Part shown: in pieces, positions 1 through 5,673 of the stretch
How the letters are laid out: every line of letters starts with the position of its first letter
Numbering within the stretch: position 1 is the first letter of the stretch
Origin: Promethearchaeota archaeon
Lineage (GTDB): Archaea; Asgardarchaeota; Lokiarchaeia; Sigynarchaeales; SOKP01
DNA length: 8,920 nucleotides
Reading direction: 5' to 3'
Assembly: GCA_030668025.1 (NCBI GenBank)
Contig: DAOUUT010000150.1
Span: forward strand, 1-8,920
Notes under the pieces: model-generated
What the model was told of the DNA's origin: nothing
The model's database searches: none
Seen by the model: only the letters and a program-made list of their open reading frames with translations
Program-made: the position numbers and the translations under genes

Positions 1-1
1 A

Positions 2-991
2 GGTACAGGAGAGATCTTCTGTAAAAATACGCCTTCTGAAGTCAGAAAATGGACCAGAGAAAATAAATCGCGTGCTTTAATAGATAAACGTATGAACATT
101 AAAGATGCCGTGAAAAAGTACGTTAAAGACGGTGATTATTTAGCTATTGGAGGCTTTGGCCACATTAGAATCCCCATGGCTATAATATACGAAATCGTAA
201 GGCAAAGAGTTAGAAATTTATCCGTTGCGGGGCATACTGCTGTTCAAGATATTGATATGTTAATGGCCGGTGGCTGTGTATCTGCTGTTGATATCGCTTA
301 TGTTGTTGGGTTTGAGCTTCGAGGGCTTTCTGGAGTTCAGAGACGGCTATTTGAAAGTGGACAAGTTAAAAAAACAGATTACACTAATGGAGCAATGTCT
401 TATCGTATTCGAGCTGGTGCTCAAGGCGTACCGTTTATTCCAGTTAAAGTGATGCTTGGAACTGATACGATGATGCATTCCCCAGGTAAAGTTGTTAAGT
501 GCCCATTTACCGGAGAAAAGGTATTATTACTACCATCATTAAACCCCGATGTCTGTATAATTCACGCACATAGAGCAGATATGTATGGGAACGTTCAAAT
601 TGACGGACACATCGTTAAAGATGACTTACAAGCGAGAGCATCAAAAAGGGTTATAGTCATGTGTGAAGAATTAATAAGCGACGACATTATTAGACAAGAT
701 CCAGGTAAGACCATCATTCCTTTTTATATGGTAGATGCTGTTGTAGAGCAACCTTGGGGTTCACATCCAGGCAATATGCCATATAAATACTATTTTGACC
801 ATAAATTTACCGAAGATTACTTAGCAGTAGGCAGAAACAAAGATCCGAAAGTATTAGATAAATGGTTAGAAGATTGGGTATATAGTCTTGATAATTTTGA
901 CGAGTATTTAGTGAAATTAGGACCCAGAAGGCTCTATAACCTTAGAGATGCTGAATTTTTGAGAGAACCGGTGGGGGAGATTAAAAAGTGA
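2..991 (+). CDS. CoA-transferase subunit A, glutaconate CoA-transferase type (5' end outside window)
   Basis: Alpha subunit of a heteromeric class I CoA-transferase, which with the next gene moves CoA between carboxylic acids in the cytoplasm. The frame is open from base 2, giving 30 residues before the first ATG (base 92). These include a SRALIDKRM segment like the N-terminal extension I recall in bacterial and archaeal relatives. There is no Shine-Dalgarno before base 92, so the true start probably lies left of the window. Counting from base 2, the family glycine loop GGFG is at residues 50-53, followed by IRIPMAIIYEIVRQ. Further on come the GTDTMMHSPGKVV stretch and HAHRADMYGN, both typical of the GctA/IpdA branch. 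The stop codon overlaps the GTG start of subunit B by 4 nt, so the two are translationally coupled. The acid substrate cannot be read from the sequence: glutaconate, another dicarboxylate, or beta-oxidation intermediates are all possible. Confidence 0.85.
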   Translation, partial: GTGEIFCKNTPSEVRKWTRENKSRALIDKRMNIKDAVKKYVKDGDYLAIGGFGHIRIPMAIIYEIVRQRVRNLSVAGHTAVQDIDMLMAGGCVSAVDIAYVVGFELRGLSGVQRRLFESGQVKKTDYTNGAMSYRIRAGAQGVPFIPVKVMLGTDTMMHSPGKVVKCPFTGEKVLLLPSLNPDVCIIHAHRADMYGNVQIDGHIVKDDLQARASKRVIVMCEELISDDIIRQDPGKTIIPFYMVDAVVEQPWGSHPGNMPYKYYFDHKFTEDYLAVGRNKDPKVLDKWLEDWVYSLDNFDEYLVKLGPRRLYNLRDAEFLREPVGEIKK

Positions 992-1767
992 CCGCTGAAA
1001 ATTATTCGTTAAGAGAATTAATGGCAGTTGTTGCAGCTAGGCAACTGCAAGATGGAAAAGCAGTAGCAGTAGGGACGGGGTTACCGCTAGTAGCGGTTAT
1101 GTTTGCTCAGCTAACTCATGCTCCCAATTTGGTTATCTTTTTTGAAGCTGGTGGAATCGCACCACAATTACCTACGCTTCCCGTATCCGTTGGGGATTCG
1201 CGAACTATTCATAAAGCCTTATGCACAACCACACTAATAGATATTATGGATTCAATGCGTAGAGGCTTTATTGATTACGCCTTTTTAGGTGGAGCTCAAA
1301 TAGATGGATACGGTAATCTTAATTCCACTATGATAGGAGACGATTACGAAAAACCTAAAGTGCGATTTCCTGGTTCAGGAGGTGCAAACGATTTTGGTTC
1401 GCTCGCTTGGGAAACGCTTATAATAATGGATCGACATAGTCCTCGAAGATTTATTGAAAAAGTGGATTTCATTACAACACCGGGTTTTTTATACGGTCCA
1501 GGAGCCAGAGAAGAAGAGGGCTTATCTGAAAATACTGGTCCTTCGCGCGTCATTACAGATTTGTGTTTAATGGATTTTGAACCAGAATCAAAACGAATGA
1601 GGTTAATTGCGACTCACCCGGGAATTACAGTTGATGACGTAGTAAAAGCAACTGGTTTTGAATTAATTATTGCAGATGATGTCGAAACTACTCAACCTCC
1701 CACTGAGGAGGATTTAAGATTATTGCACGAAGTAATAGACCCTAACGGTTTTGTATTTAAAAAATAA
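988..1767 (+). CDS. CoA-transferase subunit B, glutaconate CoA-transferase type
   Basis: Beta subunit (259 aa, usual family length) that pairs with the preceding gene. Visible features are FFEAGG at residues 51-56, a glycine-rich GGAQIDGYGNLNST at 101-114 and PGSGGAND at 128-135, all characteristic of GctB-like proteins. Glu53 aligns with the catalytic glutamate of glutaconate CoA-transferase (Glu54 in Acidaminococcus), which forms the glutamyl-CoA thioester. Its retention argues for real CoA transfer. A hydrolase of the IpdAB type is the alternative and cannot be excluded by eye. It starts with GTG, overlapping the upstream stop in the string GTGA. A purine-rich GGGGGAG at 973-979, 8 nt before, serves as ribosome-binding site. 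It ends before two oligo-T tracts. Confidence 0.88.
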   Translation: MTAENYSLRELMAVVAARQLQDGKAVAVGTGLPLVAVMFAQLTHAPNLVIFFEAGGIAPQLPTLPVSVGDSRTIHKALCTTTLIDIMDSMRRGFIDYAFLGGAQIDGYGNLNSTMIGDDYEKPKVRFPGSGGANDFGSLAWETLIIMDRHSPRRFIEKVDFITTPGFLYGPGAREEEGLSENTGPSRVITDLCLMDFEPESKRMRLIATHPGITVDDVVKATGFELIIADDVETTQPPTEEDLRLLHEVIDPNGFVFKK

Positions 1768-1770
1768 ATC

Positions 1771-1788
1771 TTTTTTTTAATTTTTTTT
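1771..1788 (+). terminator. Oligo-T terminator of the CoA-transferase operon
   Basis: Two runs of eight T (1771-1778 and 1781-1788) begin four bases after the subunit B stop, with no stem. This is the usual archaeal oligo-T termination signal. It faces a gene transcribed the other way. Confidence 0.6.
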
Positions 1789-1811
1789 ATAAGGTAGCAA
1801 ATTAGTATATG

Positions 1812-1821
1812 AAAAAAAAAA
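1812..1821 (-). terminator. Oligo-T terminator (minus strand) of the small paralogue genes
   Basis: Ten A on the plus strand read as ten T on the minus strand, 27 nt past the stop codon of the leftward gene. With the plus-strand T tracts just left of it, it forms a two-way termination zone between convergent units. Confidence 0.55.
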
Positions 1822-1847
1822 GTGAAATAATTTTACTTATTAAAGTA

Positions 1848-2174
1848 CTACTCGGGCATCTTCATTCCGACCATTTCTAGGGCTTCTGTTATTTTGAACC
1901 GAACTTCGATGTTGTATTTATACCCTTCTATGTCATGGTACGCAACCATTAACTTTTGTTGTAAATTTAAAAATTCCTCTAATTTTCCTTCTTTTACGTC
2001 GTGAACGCTAATGACTTCAATACCTTCCATAGTACCTTTTACAGCATTTGGTATAATTTCTTTAGCTAATGGTCTCACAGCAGCTCGCTCGTCTTTCCTC
2101 TCTTTTAAAAATATTTCTGCTGATTTAATTGTTTTATGAGCTGGTATTAAACTATATGTAAACACATACGGCAT
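1848..2174 (-). CDS. Small protein, Asgard-type MPY(I/V) family, copy 1
   Basis: Function unknown; 108 aa. Predicted order is a beta strand (MPYVFTYSLIP), a helix (about residues 12-30), a strand pair around GIEVISVHDV, then VKEGKLEEFL, a second helix, and EGYKYNIEVRF before a helical tail EALEMVGM. This looks like a ferredoxin-like or dimeric alpha/beta-barrel fold. It is a diverged tandem copy of the next gene, sharing VKEGKLE, GYxY, EALE and a terminal PE. I recognise the family as common in Lokiarchaeia-like genomes. The start is ATG at 2174. A GTG three codons earlier (2183) lies inside the ribosome-binding site AGGTGA and would place that site in the coding region. The paralogue also begins at MPY. 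No signal peptide or membrane segment, so probably cytoplasmic. Confidence 0.75.
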   Translation of the reverse strand: MPYVFTYSLIPAHKTIKSAEIFLKERKDERAAVRPLAKEIIPNAVKGTMEGIEVISVHDVKEGKLEEFLNLQQKLMVAYHDIEGYKYNIEVRFKITEALEMVGMKMPE

Positions 2175-2179
2175 ATTTT

Positions 2180-2185
2180 TCACCT
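2180..2185 (-). promoter_or_regulatory. Ribosome-binding site that fixes the start of small paralogue copy 1
   Basis: AGGTGA on the minus strand, 5 nt before ATG 2174, matches the archaeal anti-Shine-Dalgarno end. The GTG inside it is in frame and can be mistaken for a start codon. Confidence 0.6.
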
Positions 2186-2221
2186 ACATTTTTTTATTAT
2201 TATTTTTTTTTTATTAGCAAT

Positions 2222-2235
2222 TGTTTTATAAAAAA
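2222..2235 (-). promoter_or_regulatory. Possible TATA box for small paralogue copy 1
   Basis: TTTTTTATAAAAC on the minus strand lies about 50 nt before ATG 2174, leaving room for a short leader with the AGGTGA site. The region between the two paralogues is only 62 nt and uniformly AT-rich, so co-transcription from the promoter of copy 2 is equally possible. Confidence 0.3.
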
Positions 2236-2236
2236 C

Positions 2237-2560
2237 TTACTCGGGAGATGTTATCCCACTCAATTCCAATGCTTCGCCTATAGTTGTCCAAACTCTAACT
2301 TTATATTCATATCCTTTGATGCTATGTAAAAAAACCATCCTCTTACTACACCAAATCAATGCGTCTTCAAGTTTTCCTTCTTTTACTTCCATTACGCTAA
2401 ACATTTTTACTCCCTTTTTATTTGTAGTTATAGCAACGGGGATAGAGTCTTTTCCCAGAGATCTATCAAAAGGGAATTGTTTCACCAGCTCAAAGTATTT
2501 CTTAGTAATTTCCTTCTCAATATGAGTCGGATACCATCCTGTTGTAACAATATATGGCAT
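2237..2560 (-). CDS. Small protein, Asgard-type MPY(I/V) family, copy 2
   Basis: Function unknown; 107 aa, paralogous to the gene 62 nt downstream of it. The pattern is MPYIVTTGWYP (strand), HIEKEITKKYFELVKQFP (helix), then SIPVAITT and GVKMFSVMEV (strands), KEGKLEDAL (helix start), and GYEYKVRVWTTIGEALELSG. This again suggests a ferredoxin-like alpha/beta protein that may dimerise. The start is ATG 2560, preceded by a strong GGAGG (2573-2569) at 8 nt. The GTG at 2566 is only 2 nt from that site and is rejected. No catalytic motif can be named; the only cysteine is in the second helix. It is the first gene of the leftward pair and its upstream region has an operator-like repeat pair around a TATA box, so it may be regulated. 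Confidence 0.78.
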   Translation of the reverse strand: MPYIVTTGWYPTHIEKEITKKYFELVKQFPFDRSLGKDSIPVAITTNKKGVKMFSVMEVKEGKLEDALIWCSKRMVFLHSIKGYEYKVRVWTTIGEALELSGITSPE

Positions 2561-2568
2561 AAGCACAC

Positions 2569-2573
2569 CCTCC
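2569..2573 (-). promoter_or_regulatory. Strong ribosome-binding site for small paralogue copy 2
   Basis: GGAGG in the context AAGGAGGGTG on the minus strand, 8 nt before ATG 2560. It is the strongest such site in the window and decides against the GTG at 2566. Confidence 0.7.
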
Positions 2574-2602
2574 TTGTATTTTTTTCATCTAAATAATTTG
2601 AT

Positions 2603-2618
2603 TTTACTTAAATGTAAA
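2603..2618. promoter_or_regulatory. Operator-like inverted repeat, copy 1 (TTTAC-N6-GTAAA)
   Basis: Perfect 5-bp arms separated by six bases. It lies between the minus-strand TATA box (2623-2632) and the inferred transcription start near 2602, a place where an archaeal repressor would block transcription. A second copy with identical arms and spacing is 46 bp to the right. No regulator gene in the window is clearly its partner. Confidence 0.45.
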
Positions 2619-2622
2619 TTAG

Positions 2623-2632
2623 CTTTATATTT
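2623..2632 (-). promoter_or_regulatory. TATA box for the small paralogue genes
   Basis: AAATATAAAG on the minus strand, with its centre about 68 nt before ATG 2560. Allowing about 25 nt to the transcription start gives a leader of roughly 40 nt containing the strong GGAGG site. Confidence 0.45.
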
Positions 2633-2633
2633 C

Positions 2634-2677
2634 ATTTGTATTTAAATATTTACATTTCTGTAAATTGACATACAAAT
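2634..2677. repeat. Nested inverted repeats including operator copy 2
   Basis: Outer perfect 8-bp arms, ATTTGTAT (2634-2641) and ATACAAAT (2670-2677), enclose a nearly concentric inner repeat ATTTACA-N4-TGTAAAT (2648-2665). The inner repeat contains the second TTTAC-N6-GTAAA element (2649-2664). The cluster is just upstream of the minus-strand TATA box, in the divergent region before the ThiC-family gene. The DNA is AT-rich, so chance arms are possible, but the repeated spacing is notable. Confidence 0.45.
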
Positions 2678-2793
2678 ACATAAACATCTAACAAATTAAG
2701 TTCTATAAATGACTTACTATTGGATGTGGCAATTTGAAATATACTCGTTTTATTTTAATAGTAAATTTTAATTGAATTTTTTTCATTACTACC

Positions 2794-2801
2794 TTATATA
2801 A
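2794..2801 (+). promoter_or_regulatory. TATA box for the ThiC-family gene
   Basis: TTATATAA centred about 29 nt before ATG 2827. At this distance transcription would begin within a few bases of the start codon. The sequence before the ATG (GAGATA) is not a good ribosome-binding site, so the mRNA is probably leaderless. I see no TPP riboswitch core between 2561 and 2826. Confidence 0.5.
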
Positions 2802-2826
2802 TCTAAACTGAAATAATTTTGAGATA

Positions 2827-4074
2827 ATGACAATTTTAGAGGAAGCAAAAAAAGGCAATATTACCAAAGAAATGCTCCACATAGCCGAGATCGAAAGAGT
2901 TGATGTTAGAAAACTTATGAAAAAGATCTCAAAAGGAGAGGTAGTTATAATGAAAAGGGAGAAATTTAATCCTGTGGGTATAGGTTTTCCTTTGAGAACA
3001 AAAATTAACGTTAATTTCGGTACATCTTCTTCGGCTATAAACTTAAGTGAAGAATTTAAAAAAGTAGAAATTGCTCAGAAATATGGCGCTGATACATTGT
3101 CTGATCTCTCGATGGGCGGTGATATTGACGCAATTAGAAAGAGAGTTTTAGAGATTTCGAGCGTTCCTATAACCACCGTTCCAATTTATCAAGCTGCTAT
3201 TGAAGCAGATTCTATTTCGAATGTTCCTGAAGATTTAATTTTCAAAGTAATAGAAAAGCAAATCAAAGACGGAATTAGTTCCATCGTTATACATGCTGGT
3301 TTTAACCTTGAAACTTTGAATAAAATGAAAGGAAAACGAATAATGAAAATAGTTTCAAAAGGAGGTAGTTTAACGGCCTCTGTTATGAAATCTAACGAGG
3401 TTGAAAACCCGTTTTTACAAAATTTTGGATACCTTCTTGAACTAATTAAAGAATACGACATTGTAATAAACCTAGGAAATGCGTTGAGAAGTGGATGCAT
3501 CCACGATAAAGTGGACGAGTTTCAACTCTCAGAGATAAAAACAAATAATAAGTTAGCCAAAATGGCGAATAAAGCCGGTCTTCAAGTAATATTAGAAAGT
3601 TTGGGAGGTCATATAAACGCAAAAGACATAATTAAATGGGTAAAGCTACATAAAAAATTAACCAATAATAGACCGTTATTTGTTTCAGGGCCACTTCCCA
3701 TTGATGTCGCCACAGGTCATGATCATATTGCTGCGGCGATCGGGGGCGCATTTGCTTCTGGTTTTGGGGCAGATTATATATGTGCAATCACACCAGCAGA
3801 ACACCTTTGTCTACCTTCTCTTGATGATATTAAAAATGGATTAATTGCTTGTAAAATTGCTGCCCATGTAGGTGACTCTATGAAATTTGGGTTGAACCAT
3901 CTATTTAGCAACGATTTAGAGCTCTCAAAGAATCGATTCTTAAAAAACTGGAAAAAACAATTTGAATATTGTATAGATCCCGACGAACCAAAAAAAAGAC
4001 ATTTAGATAGCGAAGAGATTTGCACTATGTGCGGGAAGCACTGTGCGTTATCCATATCAAAAAGAATATTATAG
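2827..4074 (+). CDS. thiC: ThiC-family radical SAM enzyme (phosphomethylpyrimidine synthase or divergent paralogue)
   Basis: ThiC rearranges aminoimidazole ribotide (AIR) to the thiamine pyrimidine (HMP-P). At 415 aa it has the short archaeal form. Signature regions in order are LRTKINVNFGTSS (57-69), GADTLSDLSMGG (87-98), VPITTVPIYQA (113-123), IHAG (155-158), SKGGS (177-181), LGNALRSG (216-223), GHDHIAAAIGGA (297-308), TPAEHLCLP (322-330) and a C-terminal cysteine cluster. His262 and His326, 64 residues apart, match the metal-binding histidines. Departures: the usual LGDGLRPG has Asp218 as Asn and Pro222 as Ser, the usual EGPGH is ESLGGH with one extra residue, and the cluster is CX2CX3C (Cys399, 402, 406) where bacterial ThiC has CX2CX4C. 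The family is certain. The product may be HMP-P, or a benzimidazole as for BzaF, a ThiC paralogue. It stands alone, with no thiamine or cobamide gene nearby. Confidence 0.85.
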   Translation: MTILEEAKKGNITKEMLHIAEIERVDVRKLMKKISKGEVVIMKREKFNPVGIGFPLRTKINVNFGTSSSAINLSEEFKKVEIAQKYGADTLSDLSMGGDIDAIRKRVLEISSVPITTVPIYQAAIEADSISNVPEDLIFKVIEKQIKDGISSIVIHAGFNLETLNKMKGKRIMKIVSKGGSLTASVMKSNEVENPFLQNFGYLLELIKEYDIVINLGNALRSGCIHDKVDEFQLSEIKTNNKLAKMANKAGLQVILESLGGHINAKDIIKWVKLHKKLTNNRPLFVSGPLPIDVATGHDHIAAAIGGAFASGFGADYICAITPAEHLCLPSLDDIKNGLIACKIAAHVGDSMKFGLNHLFSNDLELSKNRFLKNWKKQFEYCIDPDEPKKRHLDSEEICTMCGKHCALSISKRIL

Positions 4075-4075
4075 C

Positions 4076-5557
4076 TTATTTTATTTTTTGCTTGTAATTA
4101 ACGTATTCGCATACTTTTGCCAAGGCGTTAACGGGACGGTCCCATAACTTAAAAAGTAAGGCTCCGTTCTTCCTTAGTCTCTTTGACCACGGACTAGTAA
4201 AACTCATTGGATTAATGTATAATATCGGAACGGAATACTTTTGACAGTTCTTCATGGTTGGTTGGAGCAATTTTTCAGCTAAAGCGTCCATTTTTTCTTC
4301 TGATTGATTTTGGAATTCCGCGTATTTTGCAATTTTTTCGTTTTTAAGATAATCATCCATTACATCTTGAAATCCAACTACACCGTACTGAAAAATAGCA
4401 TCTACTTCGCCAGATTTCATTAACATTTCTGGAAGAGTTATATAAAAGTAGGGAAGATTCATATCGAACGTGCAATCAACAGGATTTTTAAAACTAGCTG
4501 TTGAAGGCAACATAGATTTTAATTCCTCCTGGAGCGATTCTGAAAGTTCTGGAACGATTAAACCGTGCTTTTCAGCGTTATTTGCAATCATAGCTCCTGG
4601 ACCTCCGGAATTAGTTATAATACCGATTCGATTACCCTTTGGTATAATCCCGCTTGATAGTATTAAAGCTATATCTAAAAATTCTTGAACATAATCAGTA
4701 CTAACAATACCAGATTCTTTAAAAACGGCGTCATAGATTTTAGAATCACCCGCTATTGATCCTGTATGGCTTTGTAAAGCACGATTCCCTCCCTGAGATC
4801 CCCCTACGTAAATCGCGATAATCGGTTTTGTAGGAGTTATCTCTCTTGCCAATTCTAAAAATCTCTTTCCACGCTTTAACTCTTCGATGTATAGCCCTAT
4901 AACGCCCGTTTCTTCGTCATCCTTATAGTATTCCAAACAATCTACGAGATCAATATTAGCTTCGTTTCCAACCGATAAGGATTTACTTAGACCTAAATCT
5001 AAGCTTTCGGGGTCAAACCATATGTGAGAAGACAAGGTTCCACTTTGGGAAGCAATTGAAAAATTTCCTTTCTTTAAGCTTTCCCATATAGCAATATTAA
5101 ACGAACTCCTTTCATTACTAGGCTCGAACCAATTGTTGAACAAACCTAAGCAATTTGGACCAATAAAACGTATCCCATAATTTTTAGCAATTTCGTTAAT
5201 TTCTTCTGTAAGCGTGTTTTTACGGTCGTCAATTAATTCACGAAAGCCCCCAGATATCAAGATTATTTTATTCACACCCTTTTCTCCACACTCTCTAAAA
5301 ATTTGGGGAACCATTTTGGAATTAAGTACAATAACAACAAGATCAGGAACTTCAGGAACTTCGGAAAGCGTTTTATAAGCTTTAAACCCCATAACTGTGT
5401 CTAATTTAAGATGGATTGGATACACGTTCCCGCTATACTCGGCTTTTATTAGGTTCATGAGTTGAATTGCTGCTAAAGAACCACCTTTATTATTAGCGCC
5501 ATAAAAAGCGACGCTTTTAGGATTTAAAAATCCTTGTAGGAAATGATCTCTGCTCAT
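4076..5557 (-). CDS. Acyl-CoA synthetase (NDP-forming), alpha subunit
   Basis: Alpha subunit of an ADP/GDP-forming acyl-CoA synthetase, the archaeal energy-conserving enzyme acyl-CoA + NDP + Pi = acid + CoA + NTP. It has 493 aa. An N-terminal CoA-binding Rossmann domain starts at LNPKSVAFYGANNKGGS (11-27) and includes GPNCLGLFN (133-141). A succinyl-CoA-synthetase-like ligase domain follows, with SQSGTLSSHIW (170-180) and SVGNEANIDLVDCLEYY (195-211). The phosphohistidine motif SHTGSIAG is at 263-270 (His264), and a third domain has ITNSGGPGAMIAN. No ATP-grasp beta domain is fused or nearby, so the beta subunit must be encoded elsewhere. Start ATG 5557 has AGTGA 6 nt upstream. It is convergent with the ThiC gene, one base between stops, and divergent from the OCD-family gene. 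The acyl substrate (acetyl, aryl, branched-chain) cannot be inferred. Confidence 0.88.
   Translation of the reverse strand: MSRDHFLQGFLNPKSVAFYGANNKGGSLAAIQLMNLIKAEYSGNVYPIHLKLDTVMGFKAYKTLSEVPEVPDLVVIVLNSKMVPQIFRECGEKGVNKIILISGGFRELIDDRKNTLTEEINEIAKNYGIRFIGPNCLGLFNNWFEPSNERSSFNIAIWESLKKGNFSIASQSGTLSSHIWFDPESLDLGLSKSLSVGNEANIDLVDCLEYYKDDEETGVIGLYIEELKRGKRFLELAREITPTKPIIAIYVGGSQGGNRALQSHTGSIAGDSKIYDAVFKESGIVSTDYVQEFLDIALILSSGIIPKGNRIGIITNSGGPGAMIANNAEKHGLIVPELSESLQEELKSMLPSTASFKNPVDCTFDMNLPYFYITLPEMLMKSGEVDAIFQYGVVGFQDVMDDYLKNEKIAKYAEFQNQSEEKMDALAEKLLQPTMKNCQKYSVPILYINPMSFTSPWSKRLRKNGALLFKLWDRPVNALAKVCEYVNYKQKIK
4079..4089 (+). terminator. Oligo-T terminator of the ThiC-family gene, inside the 3' end of the convergent gene
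   Basis: TTTTATTTTTT starts five bases after the ThiC stop. It lies within the last codons of the leftward acyl-CoA synthetase gene, where it encodes the lysine-rich C-terminus. Confidence 0.5.
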
Positions 5558-5673
5558 AAATCTTCACTTATAACAAAAAATATTTGATGCTTTTAATATT
5601 TAAATATATAAATTTAATAGCCAGAATAATATTTTCATTATTATCTCAATCAATAAGAGTTGAATTTTTAAAA
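5558..5673. promoter_or_regulatory. Divergent promoter region between acyl-CoA synthetase and OCD-family genes
   Basis: A 116-nt region with an almost symmetrical TATA-like stretch at 5595-5615 (AATATTTAAATATATAAATTT) that could bind TBP in either direction. Rightward it would give a leader of about 40 nt before ATG 5674. Leftward it fits a short leader carrying AGTGA before ATG 5557. The stretch is open in the frame of the rightward gene but encodes a hydrophobic AT-derived peptide with no family match, so I treat it as untranslated. Confidence 0.45.

Noticed and set aside
270..452. 60-codon plus-strand open frame inside CoA-transferase subunit A
   Set aside because: Entirely within a conserved gene in another frame, with no family-like sequence or ribosome-binding site.
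2724..2771. 15-codon micro-ORF before the ThiC-family gene
   Set aside because: No ribosome-binding site, and it ends well before the TATA box of the downstream gene, so it is probably not in a transcript.
2561..2826. TPP riboswitch before the ThiC-family gene
   Set aside because: No CTGAGA-type core or paired helices seen, and the TATA position implies an almost leaderless mRNA.
3189..3500. 103-codon minus-strand open frame opposite the ThiC-family gene
   Set aside because: Antisense to highly conserved ThiC motifs; its composition is what the complement of that gene gives.
3774..4055. 93-codon minus-strand open frame opposite the ThiC 3' end
   Set aside because: Shadow of the ThiC frame, with no independent start signal or recognisable product.
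5584..5673. N-terminal extension of the OCD-family protein with a hydrophobic stretch that could look like a membrane anchor
   Set aside because: The family begins at the methionine encoded at 5674; the upstream codons are AT-rich leader containing the promoter-like TATA region.
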